NCBI GenBank assembly: GCA_029933125.1
Contig: JAOZOU010000005.1
Location: forward strand, 1-64,000
Reading direction: 5' to 3'
Origin: a bacterium
Lineage (GTDB): Bacteria; Arandabacterota; Arandabacteria; Arandabacterales; Arandabacteraceae
Length of the DNA stretch: 64,000 nt
Made by a program: the position numbers and the translations under genes
Notes under the pieces: generated by a model
The model's input: only the letters and a program-made list of their open reading frames with translations
Databases searched by the model: none
What the model was told of the DNA's origin: nothing
In this document: positions 41,982 through 51,836 of the stretch, piece after piece
Numbering within the stretch: position 1 is the stretch's first letter
Layout of the letters: each line of letters starts with the position of its first letter

Positions 41982-43271
41982 ATGGAATTGGAACCGTCGT
42001 CATGGATCGACCTAGTCCTGCTTTTGGTCTTCCTTGGACTCTCGGCTCTCTTTTTTGCCGGTGAGTTTGCCTTTTTCTCGGCTTCGGAGGACGAACTTGA
42101 GAAGAGTGATGACAAGCGTGCAAGAATAGCGCTAAGTATGCTTGGAAAGCCACACGAGCTGATGATCAATCTCCTCATCGCCAGCTCGCTATCGAGTGCA
42201 CTTGCTGCTGTCCTTGCCCTTCGCATAGCCTGGCGAGAGTTCCCTGAGGGCAGAGTGAGGACACTGGGGTCGATAGGTGCATTACTCATCATTTCGATCG
42301 TAATTGCGATACTTGCAAGGCTTCTACCTCGAATTTATGTTGCCAAGGATCCAGAGGGTGCTGCCAAACGCCTTGCCAGACCCATCTTCGTGCTTTTTGT
42401 GCCAATATGGCCGCTGGTGAGAGCAGTGCTTTTCATAACGCGAGGTCTTTTCGTAGCCGGTGCACGGGCAAGAGAGCTTCTGTTAAAGTCAGGGCAACTA
42501 AGGGCAATCGCACGTGCTGAGGAAAACGAAGATACAGATAATCAAGATGAGCAGGAGATGATAAATGCAATCTTCGAGATGCGTGATACGACTGTGAGAG
42601 AGGTAATGGTTCCGCGGATCGATATGGTCTGTGCTGAGCTTACCACAACGGTAAGAGAAGCCATCAGAATAATAGCTGAGGGTGGCCATTCGCGCATCCC
42701 TGTCTATCACAAAACCATAGATGACATCCGCGGTATCCTTCATGCAAGAGATCTCTTCAAGCTTGTAAACGAGGGAGGACTCGATGCTGACATAAGTCCC
42801 ATATTGCGCGAAGCTTTCTTCATTCCTGAGAGTAAGAAGGTGAACGATTTGCTTACCGACCTTCGAAAGCGGAAAACACATATGGCAATAGTTGTTGATG
42901 AATTTGGTGGGGTCGTGGGTTTGGTAACTCTTGAGGATGTGCTTGAAGAAATCGTTGGTGAAATCTATGACGAGTACGAGGAGGAGGAAAAGCTTATCCA
43001 GGTTGTCAATGATGATGAGGTTAGAGTTGATGGCAAGGTTCGCATAGACGAGCTTAACGAAGCCATCAAAACCGGGATTGCGGAAGCTGAAGACTATGAT
43101 ACCCTGGCAGGCTATCTCTATGACCTCCTCGGTAAAGTTCCTTCGGAAGGTGATGAGTTTGAAGCCGACGGATTGAGATTCGTTGTTGATAAGGTTACGG
43201 GTCAGAGAATAGAGAAGGTTGTGATAAGGGGGAAGGGAGTGGGAAAGGCAGCCCGCAAGGCTCGGGACTAG
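41982..43271 (+). CDS. CNNM/CorC-type (HlyC/CorC, DUF21-CBS) membrane protein
   Basis: 429 aa from ATG 41982 (SD AGGGAG; GTG 41979 adjacent). DUF21 transmembrane domain (~1-175; FAGEFAFFSASEDELEKS is a CNNM hallmark), two CBS domains (~200-325; REVMVPRIDMVCAE, MAIVVDEFGGVVGLVTLEDVLEEIVGEIYDE), then a CorC_HlyC domain (~345-425). The family is linked to Mg2+ or Co2+ export/homeostasis. Called haemolysin in older annotations, without support. Followed 9 bp later by recO. Confidence 0.9.
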   Translation: MELEPSSWIDLVLLLVFLGLSALFFAGEFAFFSASEDELEKSDDKRARIALSMLGKPHELMINLLIASSLSSALAAVLALRIAWREFPEGRVRTLGSIGALLIISIVIAILARLLPRIYVAKDPEGAAKRLARPIFVLFVPIWPLVRAVLFITRGLFVAGARARELLLKSGQLRAIARAEENEDTDNQDEQEMINAIFEMRDTTVREVMVPRIDMVCAELTTTVREAIRIIAEGGHSRIPVYHKTIDDIRGILHARDLFKLVNEGGLDADISPILREAFFIPESKKVNDLLTDLRKRKTHMAIVVDEFGGVVGLVTLEDVLEEIVGEIYDEYEEEEKLIQVVNDDEVRVDGKVRIDELNEAIKTGIAEAEDYDTLAGYLYDLLGKVPSEGDEFEADGLRFVVDKVTGQRIEKVVIRGKGVGKAARKARD

Positions 43272-43280
43272 GGGCCTTTG

Positions 43281-44054
43281 ATGAGTATTCATCGCACCCA
43301 TGGTGTTGTATTGCGAACACGCAAACTTCGCGAGTCAAGTAAGATCGTCATATTTTTCACTCGCGACTTTGGCAAAATCTCTGCTGTAGCCAAGGGTGGT
43401 TACAAGCCAAAGAGCAAGTTTGGATCGAGCCTTGAGCTCTTCACGAGGTCTGCAATCATATTCTACAAGAAGGAGAATCGTGAACTGCACACCCTGAGTC
43501 ACAGTGAGGTCTTGAGCCCATACGAGAATCTAAAGAAGGACGTGATAAAGGTAGCTTATGCGAGTGTAGTTGGGGAGATGGTCGAGCGTTTGCTCCCTGC
43601 TGAGGAACCCAACAAGAAGATCTACCAATTGCTTATCAATGTACTCAAGCAAATAGACCTTGCCAATCGTAACCAGCTTGAAGTAATACTATCGTCCTAT
43701 GAACTCAAACTTCTGCATCTCATTGGGTATGGGCCTCAGCTTCGAAGCTGTGTTCGATGTGGACATGAGATTTCTCAGGGAGCCTGGTTTGGATTGATAT
43801 CTGGTGGGTTGCTTTGCAAAAGATGCCATGATCATGATCTAAATGCTGTGAGCTTATCCGATAGGGCTTTAGCGCTCCTCAGGGAGCTTGAAACTGAATC
43901 TGTAGAAAGCCTGAGGGGGAAGTATTCTTCGGATAGATATAGCAGGGAGGTTTCGAATCTCCTGAACTCCTTTGTGCGCAGTCAAGTAGGTGAGACAGCC
44001 AATATCAAGTCGCTTGATTTTCTTGAAAGGATTAGAGATGTCTCGGTGGAATGA
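43281..44054 (+). CDS. recO: DNA repair protein RecO
   Basis: 257 aa from ATG 43281. N-terminal OB-fold ([40 protein letters not shown], shown here in parts), helical middle, and a C-terminal zinc-binding pair C-x2-C (CVRCGHE) and C-x2-C (CKRCHDHD). It loads RecA with RecR in gap repair. Overlaps glyQ by 17 bp, so the two are likely coupled. Confidence 0.92.
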   Translation: MSIHRTHGVVLRTRKLRESSKIVIFFTRDFGKISAVAKGGYKPKSKFGSSLELFTRSAIIFYKKENRELHTLSHSEVLSPYENLKKDVIKVAYASVVGEMVERLLPAEEPNKKIYQLLINVLKQIDLANRNQLEVILSSYELKLLHLIGYGPQLRSCVRCGHEISQGAWFGLISGGLLCKRCHDHDLNAVSLSDRALALLRELETESVESLRGKYSSDRYSREVSNLLNSFVRSQVGETANIKSLDFLERIRDVSVE

Positions 44055-44940
44055 GAAAACCTTGACCTTGCAGGATCTCATAATGAAGCTTGAGAGCTTC
44101 TGGGCAGACTATGGCTGCGCTATTCATCAACCCTACAACAGCGAGGTTGGGGCCGGTACTTTCAATCCTGCAAGCTTTTTGCGTGCACTTGGGCCTGAAC
44201 CATGGCGAGCTGCGCATGTCGAGCCATCACGGAGACCAAGGGATGGGCGATATGGCGAGAACCCGATGCGGGTTCAGCAGTTTCTCCAATACCAGGTAGT
44301 CATCAAGCCTTCGCCTCAGGACATCCAGGAGGTCTATCTGGAAACTCTGAAGAAAATAGGCATAGATCCCAGAGAGCATGACATAAGGTTTGCTGAGGAT
44401 GACTGGGAGTCACCAACCCTCGGGGCTTGGGGTCTCGGCTGGCAGGTCTGGCTGGATGGGATGGAAATAACCCAGTTCACCTACTTTCAGCAAGCTGGTG
44501 GCTTTGATCTAGATCCCATAACTTGCGAAATAACATATGGTCTTGAGCGCATCGCCATGTGTATTCAGGAAGTCGACGATATAAAAGCAATAAAATGGAA
44601 TGATACCCTTACATGGAATGACATATGCGGGCGCAATGAGGTTGAGTTCTCTAAATACAACTTTGAAGAGGCCGACCTCGAAGCTCACTTCCAGATGTTT
44701 CAGTTCTTTGAGAAAGAGGCAGGGCGCCTTGCACGAGAAGGTCTTGTTATGCCAGCCTATGACTTTGTTCTGAAGTGCTCCCACATTTTCAATGTGCTCG
44801 ACGCCCGTGGAGCAATAAGCGTAACAGAAAGAGCATCCTACATCCTTAGGGTGAGGAGGCTTGCGAGGCTGGTTGCTCAAAAATACATGGAACAACGTGA
44901 GGAGCTTGGTTTTCCACTGCTAAAGGGGTGCTCAAGTTGA
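44038..44940 (+). CDS. glyQ: Glycyl-tRNA synthetase alpha subunit
   Basis: 300 aa from ATG 44038 (GAAAGG upstream), starting inside recO. Class II core: [32 protein letters not shown]-type start, [63 protein letters not shown]. Bacterial alpha2-beta2 enzyme. Overlaps glyS by 13 bp. Confidence 0.96.
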   Translation: MSRWNEKTLTLQDLIMKLESFWADYGCAIHQPYNSEVGAGTFNPASFLRALGPEPWRAAHVEPSRRPRDGRYGENPMRVQQFLQYQVVIKPSPQDIQEVYLETLKKIGIDPREHDIRFAEDDWESPTLGAWGLGWQVWLDGMEITQFTYFQQAGGFDLDPITCEITYGLERIAMCIQEVDDIKAIKWNDTLTWNDICGRNEVEFSKYNFEEADLEAHFQMFQFFEKEAGRLAREGLVMPAYDFVLKCSHIFNVLDARGAISVTERASYILRVRRLARLVAQKYMEQREELGFPLLKGCSS

Positions 44941-47006
44941 ATCTTCTCTTCGAGATAGGAACCGAGGAACTTCCTCCATCCTACATTGGACCCGCTCTTA
45001 AACAGATGGAGAGGCTTGCCCAAGAAAGATTTGGTGAGGCAAGGATCGCGTACGGCGAAATCAAAACGTATGGCACACCGCGAAGGCTCGTTCTCATTGT
45101 TAGGGGGCTCTCTGAGAAGCAGGAAGACATTAGCGAGAAGGTTTTCGGTCCGCCTGCCAGTGTTGCTTTTGATACATTGGGCAAACCCACTCAGGCAGCC
45201 ATTGGCTTTGCGAAGTCTCAAGGGGTGGATGTTGGCGATCTTGTCATTGAAGAGAGGGGAAAGGGAGAATATGTCTGCATTGAAAAAACCAAGATTGGGA
45301 AACCGACACGCGATAGGCTTCCTGCGATTCTGGCTGATCTGGTTAAATCTATCTCTTTTCCGAAAGCGATGCGGTGGGAAAGTTCGGGCATGCGTTTTGC
45401 TCGTCCTATCCGGTGGCTTGTAGCGATAGCTGACAGTGAGGTTATTGAAGTCCAGATAGCCGGAGTTAGTGGCTCATGCTTTACGAGGGGACATCGCTTT
45501 CTCGGGAAGCAGCGGATCACAGTATCGAGTGTCGATGAATACATTGAGCTCCTGAGGCGCGAATTTGTGATAGTCAATCAAGAGGAGCGTAAGGCTGCAA
45601 TTGCTCGGGAGATAGGTGAAGCAGCTTCGGCGGTTGGTGGCAAAATCGTTGATGATGAGGAGTTGCTCGAGCGCGTTACCTTCATGGTGGAATATCCCCT
45701 TGCAATTGCCGGAAGTTTTTCAAAGAAGTTCCTCGAGATGCCGCGGGATGTTGTTGTGACTGCTCTTAGAGAACACCAGGACTTCTTCTCAGTCCATGAT
45801 GGCTCAGGAAATCTAATGCCATATTTCGTTGCTGTTGCCAATGTGGATGCTGATCGAAATGGGAAAATCAGAAGTGGTAACGAAAGGGTTCTGAAGGCAC
45901 GTCTTGAAGATGCCCTCTTCTACTGGAAGCAAGATCTCAAAGATGGGTTAAGTGCGATGGTTGAGCGCCTGAGTAAGGTTATCTGGCAGGAGAGGCTTGG
46001 GACTCTCCGGGAGAAGACGGATCGCCTGGTCGCAATCTCTTCGTGGTTGTGTGAGAAAACAGGTTTAGGAGATATCTCCAAGGTCTCGCGTGCAGCATTT
46101 CTTGCGAAGGCTGATCTTACCTCAAACATGGTAAGAGAGAAGGAATTCTCTGGACTGCAGGGTACAATGGGCAAGGAATATGCACTCGCTCTAGGGGAGG
46201 ATGAGGAGGTTGCTCAGGCTATCTATGAGCAATATCTTCCAAGATTTGCGAACGACGTTCTGCCCGCTACCGAAACCGGAACAATCCTTTCGCTAAGCGA
46301 CAGAATTGATACGCTTGTAGGCTACTTTGGTATCGGATTGATTCCCTCAGGTTCTGAGGATCCCTACGCTTTGAGAAGGGTGGCTACGGGTCTTACGAGA
46401 ATCCTCATCGCAAGGCGCCTCCATGTTCCACTCGATGCTGTGGTTGAAGAGGCAGCTAACCTGTTTGGCGAAAAGCTATCCGTCCCTTTGGAGGAGCTTA
46501 CGGCAAGCCTTAAGGATTTCATCCGCCAGAGACTGGCTACAATCCTTACCGAAAGCGGCTATCGCCAGGATATGGTTGATGCTATCACAGATGTGGGTCT
46601 AGATGATGTTGCTGATGCTTTGCTGCGACTTGAAGCACTCAAAGAATTTGAGACAGATGAGAGATTTGGTGTTTTGATAACCGCTTTCAAGCGAGCCTAC
46701 AATATCACCAAGGGAAAGTATCGGGGCAATCTTGAGCCGAATGGCTTTGAGAGTGAGTATGAGCGAAAGCTCTTTGAAATTTTCGGATCTGTAAAACCTC
46801 GCTTTCAAGAACATATTGAGAGACGCGATTTCAGAGGAGCCCTTGGTGTTCTGCTAGAGCTCGCTGAGCCAATTGATAAGTTCTTTGAAAATGTGATGGT
46901 CATGGTTGATGATGAGAATCTGCGAAATCTGCGCCTTAATCTGCTCGGCAATATTACCCACCTTTTCTTAAGGATAGCCAACTTCTCCAGACTGGAATCG
47001 AGCTGA
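44928..47006 (+). CDS. glyS: Glycyl-tRNA synthetase beta subunit
   Basis: 692 aa from GTG 44928. Starts [15 protein letters not shown], the hallmark of GlyS. EITR-like GTPRRLVL and [21 protein letters not shown] follow, then HD-like and C-terminal anticodon-binding regions. Needed with GlyQ for tRNA-Gly charging. Its stop (TGA) overlaps the next ATG by one base, so the AP4 gene is translationally linked to a tRNA synthetase gene. Confidence 0.96.
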   Translation: MLKLNLLFEIGTEELPPSYIGPALKQMERLAQERFGEARIAYGEIKTYGTPRRLVLIVRGLSEKQEDISEKVFGPPASVAFDTLGKPTQAAIGFAKSQGVDVGDLVIEERGKGEYVCIEKTKIGKPTRDRLPAILADLVKSISFPKAMRWESSGMRFARPIRWLVAIADSEVIEVQIAGVSGSCFTRGHRFLGKQRITVSSVDEYIELLRREFVIVNQEERKAAIAREIGEAASAVGGKIVDDEELLERVTFMVEYPLAIAGSFSKKFLEMPRDVVVTALREHQDFFSVHDGSGNLMPYFVAVANVDADRNGKIRSGNERVLKARLEDALFYWKQDLKDGLSAMVERLSKVIWQERLGTLREKTDRLVAISSWLCEKTGLGDISKVSRAAFLAKADLTSNMVREKEFSGLQGTMGKEYALALGEDEEVAQAIYEQYLPRFANDVLPATETGTILSLSDRIDTLVGYFGIGLIPSGSEDPYALRRVATGLTRILIARRLHVPLDAVVEEAANLFGEKLSVPLEELTASLKDFIRQRLATILTESGYRQDMVDAITDVGLDDVADALLRLEALKEFETDERFGVLITAFKRAYNITKGKYRGNLEPNGFESEYERKLFEIFGSVKPRFQEHIERRDFRGALGVLLELAEPIDKFFENVMVMVDDENLRNLRLNLLGNITHLFLRIANFSRLESS

Positions 47007-48715
47007 TGGCATCTCGAGGAAGTCGCAAGGTTCTAATTCTAGGTTTGGACGGTGCTACATGGGATCTGCTTCTTAAGCTGATTGAAGATGGCACTATGCC
47101 CAACCTCGGTTCTCTGCTCAAGAAGGGCGTCTGGGGGAACCTTGTTACGGTTGTGCCTCCCGTAACAGCCACTTCCTGGACAACTTTTTTTACGGGTCTC
47201 GATCCTGGCAAGCACGGTGTCTTTGAGTTTCTCCTGAGAAGGAAAGGGATTTCACAATCGGCTGTCTCGAAGCGCAATCCTTTTGGGGAAGTACCGGTTA
47301 ACTCAACGCTCAGGGACGGTAAACCCCTCTGGGTACTTGCAGATGAGGCAGGTCTTAAGTCTGTGGTTATAAGTGTTCCTATAACCTATCCACCGGAGAA
47401 GATAAATGGTGTGATGATAAGTGGCTTTCTTACTCCACTTGGCAAGCGCGACTTCGTGGAACCTCCCGGTGTTCTTGAAGAGCTCGAGGGGAAATTCGGA
47501 CCATACAAGCTCTATCACAGGCAGGTTTATTCACGCAGGGGGGTTGGGAAGGTTATCGATGAACTCTATGACGTTCTTGATTTCAACATCAAGGTCACAC
47601 GCTATCTTATGAAAACACGCGATTGGGATCTTTTCTTCGCTCATTTCTGGGGAACAGACCGTGCGCAGCATGAACTGTGGCATCTTCTTGATGATCAACA
47701 TCCTCAGCATTCAGAAGAGGAAGCAAAGGTTTATGCGCCAAGACTTAAGGGATTCTATAGGATGCTTGATGAGGGGCTTGCTCAGATCGTTGAAGATGCA
47801 GATGATGCCAGCATCGTTATAGCTTCTGATCATGGTTTTGGACCCATCCACACATTCTTGAGTTTCAATGTCTGGCTTATGGAGCGAGGATATCTTCACT
47901 TCAAAAGCGATTTCGTGAGCTGGTTCAAGCGAGTTTGGTTTTCGCTTGGATTCACACCTGTATTGTTCTATAGACTATCGATGGCACTTGGATTGGCAAG
48001 ACATAGACTCGCTGGTGGTTTTCACTCGAGGCAGAGGATGCAGATGCTTTTGAACAGGTTTTTCCTTTCGCTTGAGAATGTTGACTGGTCAAGAACTGTG
48101 GCTTATTCACGAGGTAATTATGGACAGATATACGTCAATCTCAAGGGCCGGGAGCCTTACGGGTGTGTAAATCCGGGAAGTGAGTATGATGACATAAGAG
48201 AAAAGATAAGGTCAGAACTTCTGGCAACGTCCGATCCCGCGACTGGCGAGCAGCTTATTGATAGAGTCTACCTTAGGGAGGAAATCTATCACGGTCCTTA
48301 TGTTGACGAAGCCCCCGACCTCGTATTCCTGCCCAAGGACATGAAGAACAAGGCACTTGGTACACTTGACTTCACAAGCAATAGATTCATCTTCCCAGCC
48401 CATGGCAACTCGGGAGATCATCGCATGGAAGGCATTTTGCTCGGACTCGGCAATGGCTTCAGACGAGACCACAATTTTGGCTCGCTATCCATACTCGATG
48501 TTGCCCCAACTGTGCTTCATCTCTTGGGTCTTGAGGTTCCACGCCAGATGGATGGTAGGGTGGCGCATGACATTCTTGACGATGATTTTGCACGTCACAA
48601 TCCAGTGAAATATTCCGATAACCAATTGATAGGAAGGGCTAGGGGGTCCCTTCTTTCGGGTGAGGCAAGTGAGGAGATCAGAAGAAGATTGGAAGGGATA
48701 GGTTACGTAGGATGA
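47006..48715 (+). CDS. AP-superfamily hydrolase with LGY tail, AP4
   Basis: 569 aa, no signal peptide. D15 (ILGLDG), nucleophile position T54 (PPVTATSW), D/H in WGTDRAQHELW, SDHGFG, and the final His in SGDHRMEGILLGLG. A ~190-residue insert between SDHG and the last His contains hydrophobic stretches (WFKRVWFSLGFTPVLFYRLSMALGLA, in parts), which could be membrane-associated. The C-terminus ends EEIRRRLEGIGYVG after a low-complexity linker, the same tail plan as AP5 and CysC. First gene of the glycan/lipid run, followed by GT2 with a 4-bp overlap. The substrate is unknown; a lipid-linked phosphate is a reasonable guess. Confidence 0.87.
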   Translation: MASRGSRKVLILGLDGATWDLLLKLIEDGTMPNLGSLLKKGVWGNLVTVVPPVTATSWTTFFTGLDPGKHGVFEFLLRRKGISQSAVSKRNPFGEVPVNSTLRDGKPLWVLADEAGLKSVVISVPITYPPEKINGVMISGFLTPLGKRDFVEPPGVLEELEGKFGPYKLYHRQVYSRRGVGKVIDELYDVLDFNIKVTRYLMKTRDWDLFFAHFWGTDRAQHELWHLLDDQHPQHSEEEAKVYAPRLKGFYRMLDEGLAQIVEDADDASIVIASDHGFGPIHTFLSFNVWLMERGYLHFKSDFVSWFKRVWFSLGFTPVLFYRLSMALGLARHRLAGGFHSRQRMQMLLNRFFLSLENVDWSRTVAYSRGNYGQIYVNLKGREPYGCVNPGSEYDDIREKIRSELLATSDPATGEQLIDRVYLREEIYHGPYVDEAPDLVFLPKDMKNKALGTLDFTSNRFIFPAHGNSGDHRMEGILLGLGNGFRRDHNFGSLSILDVAPTVLHLLGLEVPRQMDGRVAHDILDDDFARHNPVKYSDNQLIGRARGSLLSGEASEEIRRRLEGIGYVG

Positions 48716-49437
48716 ATCCTGGAGAGCGCAAATCGATTTCCTTTGTCCTTCCGGCCTACAACGAGGAAGAGAACATAGAGCGGGCAGTGAGAGCCATTGT
48801 TGATGTTGCCGAAGGGCTTGATCTTGAAGATTGGGAAGTAATAGTCGTTGACGATGGTAGTAGCGACAGAACCGGTGAGATAATAGATAGATTGCACGAA
48901 GAAAATGAGCGTATAAGGCCTATCCACCATGAGCAAAACCTCGGCTATGCTGATGCACTTCGTACAGGTTTTAAGAGCGCAAGGTGTAAGCTCATCTTCT
49001 ATACAGATTCTGATCTTCAGTTTGATGTTAGGGAGGTAAAGAATTTCCTTCCGGCAATTGAGGATTACGATATAGTCACGGGTTTCCGTATCTACCGCTA
49101 TGATCCCTTTTCAAGACTTGTGCTCGCATGGGGCTACAACTTAATTGCCAGAACGATATTCCGCCTGAAGGTAAGGGATATCGATTGTGCCTTTAAGCTT
49201 TTCAGGCGCGAGGTATTTGATGTGATAGATATACGTTCCAAGAAGTTTTTCGTTGATACCGAGATTTTGGCAAAGGCGCGCTATCATGGTTTCAGAATGA
49301 CAGAGATTGGAGTAAGGCACTATCCGCGTGCAGGTGGGCGAAGTACAGTTCGCCCAAGCCATGTTTTGAGCACCTTAAGGGAGTTGGCCAAGATGTGGTT
49401 CGAAATATATCTCGGTATTGGCAAGAGAAAATCGTGA
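48712..49437 (+). CDS. Family 2 glycosyltransferase (dolichol-phosphate-mannose-synthase-like)
   Basis: 241 aa, no membrane anchor visible. GT-A core: SFVLPAYNEEENIERAV, VIVVDDGSSDRTGEI, the DxD-type FYTDSDLQFD, KSARCKLI, and CAFKLFRREVFD. The family moves sugars from nucleotide donors to polyprenyl phosphate, which then feeds GT-C/GT39 enzymes on the far side of the membrane; two such enzymes follow. It overlaps AP4 by 4 bp. Confidence 0.9.
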   Translation: MNPGERKSISFVLPAYNEEENIERAVRAIVDVAEGLDLEDWEVIVVDDGSSDRTGEIIDRLHEENERIRPIHHEQNLGYADALRTGFKSARCKLIFYTDSDLQFDVREVKNFLPAIEDYDIVTGFRIYRYDPFSRLVLAWGYNLIARTIFRLKVRDIDCAFKLFRREVFDVIDIRSKKFFVDTEILAKARYHGFRMTEIGVRHYPRAGGRSTVRPSHVLSTLRELAKMWFEIYLGIGKRKS

Positions 49438-49438
49438 T

Positions 49439-51832
49439 ATGCACAAAGTGTCGAGAGATCTCGTTGCTATCCTTCTGCTCGTCGTCCTGATCACCCTTTT
49501 CTTCCTCAATGAACTGGTCACAGATGAGACGATAGTTACCTACAGGTTGAAAAATGTCTATCCCTGGTTGGCAGAGGCCACCAGTGAGGATCTCCAGAAG
49601 CCATCTATCACATCTGACTGCACCTTCTCCTACTATCCAAGACGCTTCTTCGCTACGGAGAGTTTGAGGCACGGCGAGATACCCTTCTGGAATCCACATC
49701 AGTTCTGCGGGATTCCTTTCCTTGCAACCTTCCAATCTGCTGTTTTCTATCCTGTAAACATCCTGCTCTATGCTTTTGATCCTCCTACACAGATGGATCT
49801 TTTTGTCTACATTCACTTCCTGATTGCTGCAATCTTCAGCTTTCTGCTTGCAAGGAAACTGGGAATCTCGATTGCTGGTTCATCAATAACCTCGCTAACT
49901 TTTACTTTTTGTAGTTTCATGATTACACGCTATGGTCAGCCAACTTTCATTTCAACAGCAAGCTGGGTTCCGGCATTGGTTTTGCTTGGAGAGCGCCTGA
50001 GAGAGAAGCCAACATTGAGGCGTGCAGGATTTCTGGCCCTCGGACTGGTCTTAAGTATACTTTCTGGATTTCCTCAGCTTGTAATCTACAGTATCTATAT
50101 CCTGGGGATTTACTTGATCATAAGGAGTTCGCTTGAAAGGCAAAGGGGTCTAAGGGAGCGACTGATTCCCCTTATCTACATGCTCATTGCAGTATGTGTG
50201 GCTATTCTCATTACTTCCTATCAGCTTCTGCCAACCTATGAGCTTAGCAGGTTCTCTTATCGCAAGATACTCCCCTTTGAGATGATCGCATCGAGTGCCC
50301 ATACAAAGCTTGCAGCAGTCAAGTATTTCATTCCTGACTTCCTAGGCAATCCCGTTGATCTTGGAGCAAAGAGCAAGATCCTTCATGGAGCTCATGGTGG
50401 CTCAACTTTCTCGCGCAACTATGTAAGCACAACTGGCTATGTGGGTATCCTTCCCTTGCTCCTGGCTCTTATTTCTTTCCTCAAGCCATCGCGTAGATCC
50501 CTTCCATTTGTTGCTCTTGCTGTCTTGAGTCTGCTGATAGTGTTTGGTACGGGCCTTCTTCGCATCGTCTATCATCTACCCGGGTTCAATTTTTCTCGAA
50601 TTGATCGAGTCATTGTCGCCTATATGTTCTCGATTGCTGTGCTTGCGGGTCACGGTTTTGATAAGATCTTCTCAGGCAGAGAAAGACATGTGCCTATTGC
50701 GGCGGTTTGCTTTGCTGCATTTGCGATCGTGTTGGCTTTGTGGATTGGCAAGGTTGGCGTCGCTAATATAATCGCTCAGGCTGGTGAACGTGTGCCAGCG
50801 GATCTCTATCGGAACTATGTGCTCAGAAAAATTGTCTTCTTTGTCATCCTGAGCCTTCCAGCTTCTTTGTTTGTCATACTTGCATGGCGCCAAAGATTAT
50901 CGCATAGGGCTTTCACGATTGCAGCCTTGTGCATCCTGCTGGTTGATTTGCTTCCAGGAGCGGCTAAGTTCAAGGTGACTCAGAAGGCTTCTGAGATCGT
51001 GCCGGAGAGCGTTTTCATTGACCGTCTCCGTTCGGATGAGAGCATGTGGCGTTTCGCCAAGTTTGGGGCTGATGTAATCCCAGCAAACACGGCAACGCTT
51101 ATTGGCCTTGATGACATTCATGGTTATGATGCCCTCAATGTGAACCACTATATCGAGGTGCTTGGAGCAATTGACAAGTCAGTCATATCCGTCAGCAATG
51201 CTGCCCTGAGAAGGCGCATAGGTCCCTTTGGCAGAAGCTCGGCTCTTACTTCGAAGATCCTAGATCTGCTCAATGTCAAATATATCTTGGGTGTTGCTGA
51301 TGTTGGAAGCACACATCCTGAGGCTATTCGCTGGGTTAACAAAGATTGCTTGTCTCGGGCTTTTCTTGTAGCCAGGGCTCATTTTCTTGATACCTATGAT
51401 GCTATTCTTGCATACATGGGAAGCCAGGAATTCGATCCGGCAAGTGAGGTTCTCCTTAAAAGAGATGAAAGTGTGGCGGGTGTGGTAAGTGAAGGTGGCA
51501 TGGCAGGCGGCGAGGCATTGCCAGGGCACGCAAGAATAACAAGATATGAATCAAATAGGGTTGAGATCGAAGCTATCTGTAATGGTCCCTGCTATCTTGT
51601 CGTCTCAGATGTTTGGTATCCCGGATGGAAGGTATATGTTGACGGAAATGAGGCGGAGCTCCTGAGGGCGGATTACGCCTTCAGAGGCGTGAGGCTGGAG
51701 GGTGGAAAGCACTCGGTTGTTTTTTCCTACTTCCCACGAAGCTTTAGGCTGGGCCTTTTGCTAACAATATCTGGTCTTGCCCTTCTTGGAGCGATGCTTT
51801 CCTCAGTAAAAGATTTCTACAACTTGAGGTAA
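49439..51832 (+). CDS. YfhO-like large membrane protein (GT-C type), first copy
   Basis: 797 aa from ATG 49439 (1 bp after GT2; TTG 49418 in frame). About 12-13 membrane segments. Motifs shared with the second copy at 54433: PFWNPHQFCGIPFLA and FYPVNILLYAFDP near the start, FCSFMITRYGQPTFISTASWVP, FLGNPVDLG, FSRIDRVIVAY, and the C-terminal hallmark VWYPGWKVYVDGNEAELLRADYAFRGV, given in parts, with AGKHSVVF-like end. YfhO proteins are putative glycosyltransferases that use polyprenyl-linked sugars. Inferred to modify an envelope polymer or lipid. Confidence 0.88.
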   Translation: MHKVSRDLVAILLLVVLITLFFLNELVTDETIVTYRLKNVYPWLAEATSEDLQKPSITSDCTFSYYPRRFFATESLRHGEIPFWNPHQFCGIPFLATFQSAVFYPVNILLYAFDPPTQMDLFVYIHFLIAAIFSFLLARKLGISIAGSSITSLTFTFCSFMITRYGQPTFISTASWVPALVLLGERLREKPTLRRAGFLALGLVLSILSGFPQLVIYSIYILGIYLIIRSSLERQRGLRERLIPLIYMLIAVCVAILITSYQLLPTYELSRFSYRKILPFEMIASSAHTKLAAVKYFIPDFLGNPVDLGAKSKILHGAHGGSTFSRNYVSTTGYVGILPLLLALISFLKPSRRSLPFVALAVLSLLIVFGTGLLRIVYHLPGFNFSRIDRVIVAYMFSIAVLAGHGFDKIFSGRERHVPIAAVCFAAFAIVLALWIGKVGVANIIAQAGERVPADLYRNYVLRKIVFFVILSLPASLFVILAWRQRLSHRAFTIAALCILLVDLLPGAAKFKVTQKASEIVPESVFIDRLRSDESMWRFAKFGADVIPANTATLIGLDDIHGYDALNVNHYIEVLGAIDKSVISVSNAALRRRIGPFGRSSALTSKILDLLNVKYILGVADVGSTHPEAIRWVNKDCLSRAFLVARAHFLDTYDAILAYMGSQEFDPASEVLLKRDESVAGVVSEGGMAGGEALPGHARITRYESNRVEIEAICNGPCYLVVSDVWYPGWKVYVDGNEAELLRADYAFRGVRLEGGKHSVVFSYFPRSFRLGLLLTISGLALLGAMLSSVKDFYNLR

Positions 51833-51836
51833 CTGG

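Noticed and set aside
42498-43301. 267-codon minus-strand frame opposite the CorC-like gene
   Set aside because: The opposite strand has intact DUF21-CBS-CorC domains; the antisense product shows no domain and no ribosome site.
44032-44217. Antisense frame at the recO-glyQ overlap as evidence of frameshift
   Set aside because: Both recO and glyQ read through with all motifs; the overlap is a normal 17-bp coupling.
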